From Bacillus sp. JCM 19034 (GTDB taxonomy: Bacteria; Bacillota; Bacilli; Bacillales; Bacillaceae_D): a stretch of 64,000 bases of DNA. Positions 40,978 to 49,098 of this stretch are shown here, in pieces. The position numbers were made by a program, and so were the translations under genes. The notes under the pieces are model-generated. The model was not told the DNA's origin. It worked only from the letters and a program-made list of their open reading frames with translations, and did not search any database. Within the stretch, counting starts at the first letter, position 1. Every line of letters starts with the position of its first letter. The DNA lies in the NCBI RefSeq assembly GCF_001310635.1, contig NZ_BAXR01000007.1:62001-126000 (forward strand), read 5' to 3'.

Positions 40978-42138
40978 TTATAAACTAATCCCGATACGAT
41001 TAATACTAAACTCTTGATGACCGAGAATTTCAGCCTTAGTTTCTTTACCAGATGCGACCTCAACAATTTCTTTAAAAATTCGTTCTCCAGCTTGCGTTAA
41101 TGTTTCTTCCCCTCTTAATACCGAGCTCGTATCAACATCAATATTATCCGCCATATTTTTGGCTGCTAATTCATTTCCCGTTATTTTTATAACTGGGACA
41201 ATTGGATTTCCGGTTGGTGTCCCCCGCCCTGTCGTGAAGCAAACGACCTGCACACCTGCTGCAGCCATTCCCGACACACATTCGATATCATTACCAGGTG
41301 AATCCATAAAATAAAATCCTTTCCCTGGAATGGGGTCGGCATATTCAAACACGCCTTTTAATGGAGCTGTTCCTGCTTTACTAATGCAGCCTAATGATTT
41401 TTCTTCTATACTTGACAGTCCTCCCTCAATGTTACCTGGACTAGGATTGCCACCTCGCATATCTACACCCATACGCTCAATTTCGTTCTCAAACCTTTTA
41501 ATCGATGCGAATAGCTTTTGACTTACTTGCTCGTTGACAGCCTTCTTTGCTAAAATATGCTCTGCTCCAATTACCTCTGTCGTTTCACCCATAATAATAC
41601 TTCCGCCATTTTCAATGATACGGTCAGATGTTTTTCCGAGAGCAGGATTGCTACACAACCCAGAGGTTGCATCTGATCCACCACACTTCACACCTACGGC
41701 TAATTCAGATAAAGGAAATTCTTCGACAGGAATAGTGGAAATTTGTTGATTGAGTTCACGAGCCAGTTCCACTCCTTTTTTGATCGTATTGACCGATCCC
41801 CCTTCATCTTGAATATCAATCCAAACAACTGGTTTCCCCGTTTCAGCAATTTCGTCACGTATTTGCTCAGCATTCATTACTTCACAACCTAAACTAACAA
41901 CAAGAACGGCCCCAACATTCGGGTTTTTCCCCATTCCGACGAGCACGTTATGTGTTTGGTCCTTATCCTCTCCAACCTGACTACAACCGTGCTGATGAGG
42001 AATCGCGACGGCACCTGGAATCTGCTGTTGAATACGATTAACGACTTGATTGGCACATACTACGGTTGGTAATAGTAATAAATGATTGCGAATACCTACT
42101 TTTCCGTCTTGTCGACGGTAACCTTTAAATGTTGTCAT
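40978..42138 (-). CDS. UxaA-type dehydratase large subunit (probable fuconate dehydratase)
   Basis: 386 residues of the altronate/galactarate dehydratase family (UxaA C-terminal part). Typical motifs: GYRRQDGKVGIRNHLLLLPTVVCAN, HQHGCSQVGED, VSLGCE near residue 83, VGVKCGGSDATSGLCSNPALG, GETTEVIGAE and CFTTGRGTPTGNPIVPVIK. The conserved Cys residues hold iron. The SAF-domain small subunit is encoded 3 bp upstream as a separate protein. In this operon it should dehydrate the aldonic acid to the 2-keto-3-deoxy acid, replacing the enolase-type L-fuconate dehydratase known from Xanthomonas; a split UxaA in a fucose locus has precedent in Campylobacter jejuni. Confidence 0.87.
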   Translation of the reverse strand: MTTFKGYRRQDGKVGIRNHLLLLPTVVCANQVVNRIQQQIPGAVAIPHQHGCSQVGEDKDQTHNVLVGMGKNPNVGAVLVVSLGCEVMNAEQIRDEIAETGKPVVWIDIQDEGGSVNTIKKGVELARELNQQISTIPVEEFPLSELAVGVKCGGSDATSGLCSNPALGKTSDRIIENGGSIIMGETTEVIGAEHILAKKAVNEQVSQKLFASIKRFENEIERMGVDMRGGNPSPGNIEGGLSSIEEKSLGCISKAGTAPLKGVFEYADPIPGKGFYFMDSPGNDIECVSGMAAAGVQVVCFTTGRGTPTGNPIVPVIKITGNELAAKNMADNIDVDTSSVLRGEETLTQAGERIFKEIVEVASGKETKAEILGHQEFSINRIGISL

Positions 42139-42141
42139 TTC

Positions 42142-42468
42142 CTATTCCCTTCCTTTCATGTTCATTTCTCCATTTCCACGCACTCCGAGAAGGTTGTGAA
42201 CATGAACATGTTCCCCTACATTTATCGTTTTTGCTGCTATGCCAATCGCTTCACCATACTTATAAATAGTCTCCCTTGCTAGAATCTCTTTTAGGGCAAG
42301 CTTATGACCGAATCTTACATCTTCTTTAACGGACAATGTCCGCTCTACTTCATTAATGGAGAAGCTAATTTCTTCCCCCTTCTTAACATCTTTTAATAAA
42401 GTCACTACATTATCCTTTTCATTCATCACGATACAGGCTATGCCAGCATTAAACACGTTATCTACCAT
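42142..42468 (-). CDS. SAF-domain dehydratase small subunit (UxaA N-terminal part)
   Basis: 108 residues forming one SAF domain as in the N-terminal part of UxaA: NEKDNVVTLLKDVKKGEEI near residue 17, FGHKLALKEI and YGEAIGIAAKTINVGEHVHVHNLLG. It is the first gene of the operon and is separated from the large subunit by 3 bp, so they probably form one enzyme. The His-Val-His near the C-terminus is the family's conserved motif. Confidence 0.88.
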   Translation of the reverse strand: MVDNVFNAGIACIVMNEKDNVVTLLKDVKKGEEISFSINEVERTLSVKEDVRFGHKLALKEILARETIYKYGEAIGIAAKTINVGEHVHVHNLLGVRGNGEMNMKGRE

Positions 42469-42666
42469 TCTATTCCCTCCTTTATTAAACGCTTACAATT
42501 AGAAATACTCTTAACTTTTTTTTAAGTACGATACGAGCTATTACAACTTCTTATTTCATGAACGTAACGAGAAACGCCGTGCCTGTTTCTCCAAACTTGA
42601 ACACACTTAGTTCTTCTCTAAAACAAAAACTTCATTGATTTCTATCAAACTGTTTTGTTATTATTA

Positions 42667-42680
42667 TGTTACCGATAACA
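42667..42680. promoter_or_regulatory. LacI-type operator between the dehydratase operon and its regulator
   Basis: TGTTACCGATAACA is an inverted repeat (TGTTA/TAACA) in the 475-bp divergent gap, about 200 bp upstream of the small-subunit gene. It resembles known LacI-family boxes of the GntR type and is the best target for the adjacent plus-strand LacI protein. I see no other clear element in the gap. Confidence 0.6.
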
Positions 42681-42943
42681 CAAAAATAACAAACGCCGTT
42701 TTTTTGTCAACTATAGATTTATCATCTAATAAATCGTAAAGCTACTTGGACAATCATATATCATTGACTCCTAATAGAACGTATGTTAGGTTATTTGATG
42801 AACATTTTGATACAAATGAATGAATTAATATGAACACAGGATGTTAATGATTGTGACCTCCGTTTCATTTTAATTATGGGAATTTCATTTGGGTGAAACA
42901 TTCACCATAAGGTCATAAGCGGTATTTAGAAAGGACGTATTTT

Positions 42944-43945
42944 ATGGCAACTATTTATGATGTAGCTAAGTTAGCCGATGTATCACCAATGACCGTATCA
43001 CGTGTTATTAATCAAAAGGGCCCTATTAGCAAATCAACGAAGGAAAAAGTAGAAAAAGCAATTGAAACGTTAAATTATATTCCTAATAAATCTGCACAAA
43101 GTCTCATTTCTAAATCAACGAAGATACTTTCATTATTAATTACTGATATTAATAACCCTTTTTTCACGAAAGTCGCACGTGGTGCGGAAGATAAAGCACT
43201 CCAGCTTGGTTATCAAGTTATATTCAGCAATAGTGACGAGGATATTGAAAAGGAATCAAAATATATACAAATGCTTTTAGAATCACGAGTTGATGGTGTT
43301 TTAATTGCCCCTTCTGGCGATGATTCAAAGAAAAACATACAGAAGCTGATCAAAAATCGGATTCCCTTTGTCATGCTTGACCGGGAAATCGAAGGCGTAG
43401 ATTCAGATATTGTGCTTGGTAATAACCACGAAGGAACACGAAAGTTAATGGACCATCTTTTTGAAAATGGCCATAAAAAAATAGCCTTAATCAATGGGCC
43501 ATCTTACATATCAACTGCACGGGAAAGAAAAAAGGCGTACATAGAATCACTAAAGTTTTACCAAATCCCGATTGATGAAGAACTTATTTTTGAAACGGAT
43601 TATAAACAACAATCGGAAACAACGATCATCGATAGGCTACTAGCACTACCTCCAGACCGTAAACCGACTGCAATTTTTGCCGCTAATAACTTTATTGCTG
43701 CTACGATGGTGAAAAAGCTCAGGGAAAAGGGTATGAACATCCCGAAAGAGATGGCCTTTGTTTGCTTTGATGGATTTGAACCAATCAACGATTTTTATAC
43801 AGTGGCTGTACAACCAGCCTATGATTTTGGCTATTTAGGCATTCAAATGTTAGTGGATAAAATCGAGGGAAATACCGAAAGAAATAATCGAAAAATTGTG
43901 TTACCTCCTGAAATTGTCATACGAAGATCATCATTACTGCAATAA
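42944..43945 (+). CDS. LacI-family regulator of the deoxysugar operon
   Basis: 333 residues, intact. DNA-binding domain at residues 2-48 (TIYDVAKLADVSPMTVSRVINQKGPI), then the effector domain with LLITDINNPFFTKVARGAEDKA, GVLIAPSGDD, FVMLDREIEGVDSD and VCFDGFEPINDFYTVAVQP. An AAAGGACG ribosome site precedes the ATG. It is transcribed divergently from the dehydratase-SDR-SDR-FAH-lactonase operon, with a palindromic operator between them, so it most likely represses that operon in the absence of a pathway sugar or intermediate. Confidence 0.93.
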   Translation: MATIYDVAKLADVSPMTVSRVINQKGPISKSTKEKVEKAIETLNYIPNKSAQSLISKSTKILSLLITDINNPFFTKVARGAEDKALQLGYQVIFSNSDEDIEKESKYIQMLLESRVDGVLIAPSGDDSKKNIQKLIKNRIPFVMLDREIEGVDSDIVLGNNHEGTRKLMDHLFENGHKKIALINGPSYISTARERKKAYIESLKFYQIPIDEELIFETDYKQQSETTIIDRLLALPPDRKPTAIFAANNFIAATMVKKLREKGMNIPKEMAFVCFDGFEPINDFYTVAVQPAYDFGYLGIQMLVDKIEGNTERNNRKIVLPPEIVIRRSSLLQ

Positions 43946-43958
43946 CAAAAATACAAAA

Positions 43959-43986
43959 ACTCCAAAAGTAGTTAAACTTTTGGAGT
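43959..43986. terminator. Bidirectional terminator between convergent lacI genes
   Basis: ACTCCAAAAG and CTTTTGGAGT pair perfectly around an 8-nt loop. It overlaps the last codons of the minus-strand LacI gene and follows the plus-strand LacI gene by 14 bp; A-rich sequence upstream serves as the T run for the minus direction. Confidence 0.65.
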
Positions 43987-45012
43987 ATGCATATCGAGCT
44001 TACACGTCTGACGCTTCACTAATTTATGCGGAATAATAATATGCTGGACTTCTTTTTTCGAATCTTCCAGCTTATGCATTAATAATTCCGTTGCTTTAAA
44101 GCCGAGATCATAAATATGAATATCAACCGTTGTCATTGGCGGCGACGATAGTTCTGAGATCATAACATTATTAAAGCTGACAATCGACATATCATCAGGT
44201 ACCTTCATATTCATATCTTCGAGCATCCGAATGACACCAAATGTCATAATATCATCGGCTACAATTAAAGCTGTTGGTGGGTGTTCATTCGACATTAATT
44301 CAATGACGGCATCTTGTCCACCTTCTTTTAATTCATCATGATAAACTTTATAGCTTTCATTGATTGGAATATTGGCATTAGTTAATGCTTGCTCATACCC
44401 TTTCATATGGTCAATCGTCACAACAAACTCTAAGTTCCCTCCGATAAATCCAATTTTCTCATGACCTAGTAACAGTAAATATTCCGTAACAAGCTTAGCT
44501 GCCTTAAAATTATCATTGTTAACGTAGGTTACTAAATTCTCATCCACTTGATAAGGGCGACCAATTAGAACAAACGGAAACTCTTGCTCTATTAAAAATG
44601 GCATCACCTTATCATTCACGCGCGAATAAAGGAGGACAATTCCGTCAACACGCCCACCAAAGACCATTTGCTTAACTTCTTCAAGAATTTCATCTTCTGT
44701 ATGACCTGTCGATAAATACAAACCGTATCCAGATTGATATGCTTTCATACTTATTCCCCGAATAACTTCTGGGAAAAAAGGATTTTGAAATGATATTTTA
44801 GCTGAATTTGGCATCACAATTCCGATTGTCTTTGTACTTTTATTCGCCAAACTCCTAGCGTTATAATTTGGATGATAGCCTAACTCCTTCATCGCGTCCC
44901 GCACACGTTCCTTCGTTTTTTCACTTATCCTCGAACTATTAGCTATCACACGGGATACCGTAGACGGTGCAACATTGGCCCGTTTAGCGACTTCCTTGAT
45001 CGTAATCGCCAT
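43972..45012 (-). CDS. MalR-like LacI-family regulator of the maltodextrin genes
   Basis: 346 residues from the ATG at 45012; the GGAGG ribosome site is too close to an upstream TTG. DNA-binding domain ITIKEVAKRANVAPSTVSRVIANS, then an effector domain with IGIVMPNSAKISFQNPFFPEVIRG, GRVDGIVLLYSR, FVLIGRPYQVDE and IVSFNNVMISELSSPPMTTV. It follows the permease genes on the same strand with a terminator between. Together with the binding protein-permease order this is the MalR position, and the GCAAWCGWTTGC sites upstream of the transporter, the GH13_20 gene and malL are its probable targets. Confidence 0.88.
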   Translation of the reverse strand: MAITIKEVAKRANVAPSTVSRVIANSSRISEKTKERVRDAMKELGYHPNYNARSLANKSTKTIGIVMPNSAKISFQNPFFPEVIRGISMKAYQSGYGLYLSTGHTEDEILEEVKQMVFGGRVDGIVLLYSRVNDKVMPFLIEQEFPFVLIGRPYQVDENLVTYVNNDNFKAAKLVTEYLLLLGHEKIGFIGGNLEFVVTIDHMKGYEQALTNANIPINESYKVYHDELKEGGQDAVIELMSNEHPPTALIVADDIMTFGVIRMLEDMNMKVPDDMSIVSFNNVMISELSSPPMTTVDIHIYDLGFKATELLMHKLEDSKKEVQHIIIPHKLVKRQTCKLDMHTPKV

Positions 45013-45169
45013 TCGTACCAACCTCCTTCACATTCAACTTGTAAACTTATTTTAACGATGTCCCCCACTAAACTCAATAAAAAGATAGTGACCTCTGATT
45101 TTCATTTAGTCAACCCTCTTATGAGCTTATTCAAAGTGATTTCCTTCATTGTAATCGTACTTCCCATAA

Positions 45170-45204
45170 AAAAGGGATAGGACTTCTTCTCCCATCCCCC
45201 TTCT
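45170..45204 (-). terminator. Intrinsic terminator after maltodextrin permease genes
   Basis: GGGGGATGGGA pairs with TCCTATCCC (G-T pairs included) across GAAGAAG, followed by six T on the minus strand. It lies six bases past the permease stop and separates it from the malR-like gene. Confidence 0.8.
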
Positions 45205-45209
45205 TTTAA

Positions 45210-46052
45210 TTATCCCTTCGTCGCACCTGCTGTTAATCCAGAGATCAAGTACCGTTGTAAAAATAGGAATATTGCCGCAATTGGGACTGCAATTAAGATT
45301 GCTCCGGCTGCAAAACGGGTAAAGTTATTGGCAAATTGATCATTAACAAAGTTAAAGAGACCAAGTGCCAGCGTATAGTTTTCCGGACTTCTTAATATAA
45401 TTCGCGGTAAAATAAAGTCCATAAATGGTGACATAAAATTAAATAAAGCGACAACGGCTATAATCGGCTTAGCTAAAGGGAGCATAATTGTAAATAAAAT
45501 ACGAAAATGCCCGGCTCCATCGATTTTTGCCGATTCATCAAGCTCTCGAGGAATCGTATCAAAATACCCTTTAACTAAGAAGGCATTCATTGGGATCGCT
45601 CCACCAGCATAAATGATGATCAGACCAGTTAAAGTATCTAGTAAATTCACTGTATTCAAAAGAATATATAACGCCACCATCGCCATTAATACAGGAAACA
45701 TTTGTAGTATTAAAAACGTGTACAAGCCATTTTTTCTTCCGACAAAACGATAGCGCGAAAATGCATATGCAGTTAACGTAACAAACACAACTGATAGAAA
45801 CGACGTTGCAGTCGCGACGATTAACGTATTCTTATACCATGTTAAATAGTTGCTGCGCGGGTCAAAAAACAACCAGCGGTAATGATCCAACGACCAATTT
45901 TCCGGAAACATACTTGCACCATATAAACTTGTCCCCGGGTTTAAGGAAAGTCCGATTGTCCAGAGCAACGGATACCCAATAACAATAAACATAACAATGA
46001 TAACAAAGTAAATCCCGACTAATTCTAGCCTATTTTTCAGCTTACGTGACAT
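45210..46052 (-). CDS. mdxG: Maltodextrin ABC permease, MdxG/MalG type
   Basis: 280 residues, six predicted membrane helices, EAA motif DESAKIDGAGHFRILFTIMLPLAKP near residue 185. The second helix region LTAYAFSRYRFVGRK is typical of MalG. It overlaps the MalF-type gene by one base. It would form the membrane channel with that protein for import of maltodextrins; no ATPase gene is present, as in B. subtilis mdx where MsmX serves. Confidence 0.92.
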   Translation of the reverse strand: MSRKLKNRLELVGIYFVIIVMFIVIGYPLLWTIGLSLNPGTSLYGASMFPENWSLDHYRWLFFDPRSNYLTWYKNTLIVATATSFLSVVFVTLTAYAFSRYRFVGRKNGLYTFLILQMFPVLMAMVALYILLNTVNLLDTLTGLIIIYAGGAIPMNAFLVKGYFDTIPRELDESAKIDGAGHFRILFTIMLPLAKPIIAVVALFNFMSPFMDFILPRIILRSPENYTLALGLFNFVNDQFANNFTRFAAGAILIAVPIAAIFLFLQRYLISGLTAGATKG

Positions 46053-47359
46053 TAGATTTCCCCCTCTTCTTTAAAGGAACGAGTACGACGGAACTGGAAG
46101 AAAGCGAATGTAGCAACCATTAACCCAATTATTATTGATATTGCTGCAGCCATATTATAATTCTGCGTTTCAAACGTTAAGCCATACACCCATGAAATTA
46201 AAATATCTGTACCTCCAGCATTCTGCCCCCGTACCGGTGGCCCACCTTGGTTAAACAAGTAAATAATATTAAAGTTATTAAAGTTCCCTGCATATTGCAT
46301 GATCAGTAACGGTGCGGTCGCAAATAGAATGTGAGGCAATGTAATATTAGAAAACTTCTGAAACCGTGATGCACCATCCATATCTGCAGCTTCATACCAA
46401 TCCGACGAAATACTTTGCAATATACCTGTAAAGAGGGCAAAAACAAATGGAAACCCAAGCCAAGTCTGAATCATAATTAAAGCAACCTTCGCCCACATCG
46501 GGTCAGTCATCCACGGAAGCCCCGATCCGAATAAAGGAGTTAAAATATCACGGTTAATCGCACCAAAGTTATCGTTGAATATCGCCGCAAAAATTAATAT
46601 CGTTACAAATGCCGGAACAGCCCAAGGCAAAATAAATACCGTACGTATCAAACGCTTGAATTTGACACGCGGATCATTGACGATTAATGCCAAAAAGAGA
46701 GCGAGTGCAATTTGTAATGTTGTTGCAACAAACGTCCAAATTAACGTCCAAGCTAACACCGAGAAAAACGTATCTCGCCAAATCGGTATTCGAACGAGAT
46801 CTATAAAATTTTGGAATCCGACCCAATCTAAGACGTTACGTGGTGGTGCATTGTATAAGTTGTAATTTGTAAAGGCCAAGAAAAACATAAATAGTAACGG
46901 AAACACAACTACAAAGATGAGTAATAAAAGGCCTGGTCCAACAATTACATAAGGGAAGCCTTTATCCCATGCGTTCCGAAACCCTTCTCGAAGCGACGTT
47001 ACGGTCCAACCTTCTTGTATTCTCTTTGCGTCCTTGTACGCATCCATCATATTCGCCACATAAAAGGTCACAGCAAAACCCGTTAGAATAAGCGACAAAA
47101 TCCCTTGAGACAGAAGAACACGTGAATCATCTAAACCAGGGTGAGTACCGAGTGTCATTAATCCCCAATAACCCATCTCTAAAAATTGCATAAACACAAT
47201 AAAAAAAGCAGCAAAGAGAATAAATAAGACTGCACCTTTGACATATCTCTTATTATATATTTGTCCAAAGCCAGGAATAATCGAAAGTAATGTCGCAACT
47301 TTTGGATTATGATGTTGCTGACTTTTGCCGACGTTTTTTTGATCTTGCTTTTTAGCCAT
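46052..47359 (-). CDS. mdxF: Maltodextrin ABC permease, MdxF/MalF type
   Basis: 435 residues with the long N-terminus characteristic of MdxF/MalF: a Gln/Lys-rich leader, then an extra pair of helices (LLSIIPGFGQIYNKRYVKGAVLFILFAAFFIVF) before the conserved core. The EAA motif is EAADMDGASRFQKFSNITLP near residue 325. PWAVPAFVTILIFAAIFND is a typical MalF stretch. It starts 86 bp after the binding-protein gene and overlaps the next permease by one base. Confidence 0.93.
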   Translation of the reverse strand: MAKKQDQKNVGKSQQHHNPKVATLLSIIPGFGQIYNKRYVKGAVLFILFAAFFIVFMQFLEMGYWGLMTLGTHPGLDDSRVLLSQGILSLILTGFAVTFYVANMMDAYKDAKRIQEGWTVTSLREGFRNAWDKGFPYVIVGPGLLLLIFVVVFPLLFMFFLAFTNYNLYNAPPRNVLDWVGFQNFIDLVRIPIWRDTFFSVLAWTLIWTFVATTLQIALALFLALIVNDPRVKFKRLIRTVFILPWAVPAFVTILIFAAIFNDNFGAINRDILTPLFGSGLPWMTDPMWAKVALIMIQTWLGFPFVFALFTGILQSISSDWYEAADMDGASRFQKFSNITLPHILFATAPLLIMQYAGNFNNFNIIYLFNQGGPPVRGQNAGGTDILISWVYGLTFETQNYNMAAAISIIIGLMVATFAFFQFRRTRSFKEEGEI

Positions 47360-47445
47360 TTTGAGCTTCCTCCTGCTAAAAGATTGAAGCTTGCCTAAAG
47401 GGGATAAAAGGTCCCCTTTAGATCAAACCCAATACGAGAGCGATC

Positions 47446-48735
47446 TTATTGAGCTGAACCCATTGAAGAAATTTGTAGTTCGATATCTTCAACCGCTTCT
47501 TCTAATACTTCTCGAGCATCATCACCTTGCGAAATAAACTCAAAGGCATCAGCGATCGGTTCCCAAACTTGTGACATTTCAGGAATGTTCGGCATCGGAA
47601 TCGCAAATTCTGCTTGCTCTAAAATCGGTGCACGATACTCATCGTCAATTTCAACATCTGTACGGGCAGGTAATTCCCCTGCAGTTTCATAATACGTAAA
47701 CGAGTTTTCAGTATTTGTAATAAATAACGCTAAGTCTGTAGCCCACTCTTTGTTCTCACTATATTCGGAAACTAACCAACCCTTTACACCTGAGAACGAG
47801 TTTAATGGTTCGCCATCGATTGTTGGAAGTGGTGCAACACCAAGATCATCACCAATCGCGTTATGATAATCAGGAATTGCCCATGGACCTGTTACAACAG
47901 CACCTACTTTTCCATCTTGGAATAATCCATTAATAATATCCATATTAATACCTTGAGGAATATAGTTATTCTCATACCAAGACTGGATCATCTCTGCTCC
48001 TTCAACAACAGGATCGGTCGCTAAACCGATATCATCGGCATTTAGAGATCCATCAGCATTTTCTCCAAACACATACCCACCTGTAGCTGTTAAGAACGGG
48101 TAGTTAAAATAGAAGTTTCCTGCTTCCATTAGGAAACCATACTCATCATTTGATGCGTTCGTTAACTCTTCAGCTATATCCATTAAATCATCCATTGTTT
48201 CTGGAGCTTCAGGAACAAGTGCTTTATTATAAAACAGACCATACGTCTCTGTTACAGCAGGGATTCCATATTGACCACCTTCATAAGAAAATGCATCAAT
48301 AGCTCCTTCCGTATAACCTTCTAATTGCTCTGTTGTTAAGTTCAGCTCAGCAGCAAGCCCTTGTAAGTAAACTTCACCTAGACGGTCATGAGGCTGGAAA
48401 AACAGGTCAGGTCCTGTACCAGCAGGGCCATCTAATGATAGAGCATCGATTTGATCGAGCATTGAAAACGGTGTAATTTCTACCGTTATTCCTGTTTCCT
48501 CTTCATAACGAGCAACAATCTCTTCATATGCATCTAACTGTGATTCTTCATCATTTACCCACATCGTCAAAACTTCTGGCTTATCAGCAGTAGCTTCCCC
48601 ATCACCCGTTGTTTCCTCACCACTATCCTCTGGTGCTGGAGTTGGCTCCTCATCTCGATCAGGACCACACGCTGCTAATAATCCGATTAGAGCAAAGACA
48701 GCGATCATCATTAACCATTTGTTTTTTCTTAACAT
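47446..48735 (-). CDS. mdxE: Maltodextrin-binding lipoprotein, MdxE/MalE type
   Basis: 429 residues. Lipoprotein signal with lipobox LLAAC (Cys at about 23), then an acidic Glu/Pro/Thr linker and a MalE-type fold: LTMWVNDEESQLDAYEEIV, GPDLFFQPHDRLGEVYLQGLAAEL, YGIPAVTETYGLFYNKALVPEAP and GAVVTGPWAIPDYHNAIG. The maltose-binding pattern (Trp/Tyr-rich, GPWA) supports maltodextrin. It is the first gene of the operon, behind a strong promoter with operator sites. Confidence 0.93.
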   Translation of the reverse strand: MLRKNKWLMMIAVFALIGLLAACGPDRDEEPTPAPEDSGEETTGDGEATADKPEVLTMWVNDEESQLDAYEEIVARYEEETGITVEITPFSMLDQIDALSLDGPAGTGPDLFFQPHDRLGEVYLQGLAAELNLTTEQLEGYTEGAIDAFSYEGGQYGIPAVTETYGLFYNKALVPEAPETMDDLMDIAEELTNASNDEYGFLMEAGNFYFNYPFLTATGGYVFGENADGSLNADDIGLATDPVVEGAEMIQSWYENNYIPQGINMDIINGLFQDGKVGAVVTGPWAIPDYHNAIGDDLGVAPLPTIDGEPLNSFSGVKGWLVSEYSENKEWATDLALFITNTENSFTYYETAGELPARTDVEIDDEYRAPILEQAEFAIPMPNIPEMSQVWEPIADAFEFISQGDDAREVLEEAVEDIELQISSMGSAQ

Positions 48736-48843
48736 CTCCTTATTCCCCCTATAATTTTGATTATTTCACTTTTTCCTTCAAACTATCTTATAGTGTTTGT
48801 AATCATTGACTTTATATGCTGAAGGAAAGGTAGTGCAAAAGAG

Positions 48844-48957
48844 AGCAATCGTTTGCATAAACGATAATAAAAAAATCAAACAAGAAGCGTCGAATAGTGA
48901 AAGCGATTGCACTCGATTGATTACACTCATTATATAGTCTGTTCATTCATTAATCAA
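48844..48957 (-). promoter_or_regulatory. Sigma-A promoter and operators of mdxEFG
   Basis: On the minus strand TTGATT (48952-48957), 17 bases, then TATAAT (48929-48934). A cre-like site, TGCAATCGCTTTCA in this direction (48898-48911), lies just after the start point, and TGCAAACGATTGCT (48844-48857) 54 bp further down. This fits repression by the malR-like LacI and by CcpA. Confidence 0.75.
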
Positions 48958-49012
48958 TACTTTTTTTTCATTGTAATAAAATTTGATAAATCCCTCCTTA
49001 CTTTCATAACGC

Positions 49013-49049
49013 GCAAACGATTGACAAGCTTATTTTATAAAGGTATGTT
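49013..49049 (+). promoter_or_regulatory. Promoter and operator of the GH13_20 amylase
   Basis: TTGACA (49021-49026) and TATGTT (49044-49049) are 17 bp apart on the plus strand. GCAAACGATTGA (49013-49024) overlaps the -35 and matches the GCAAACGATTGC site of the divergent mdx operon, so the same repressor would block both directions. Confidence 0.65.
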
Positions 49050-49098
49050 TATGATAAAGAGAGATTTCTAACTAATTTCATAATAGGAGCGTGATGTT

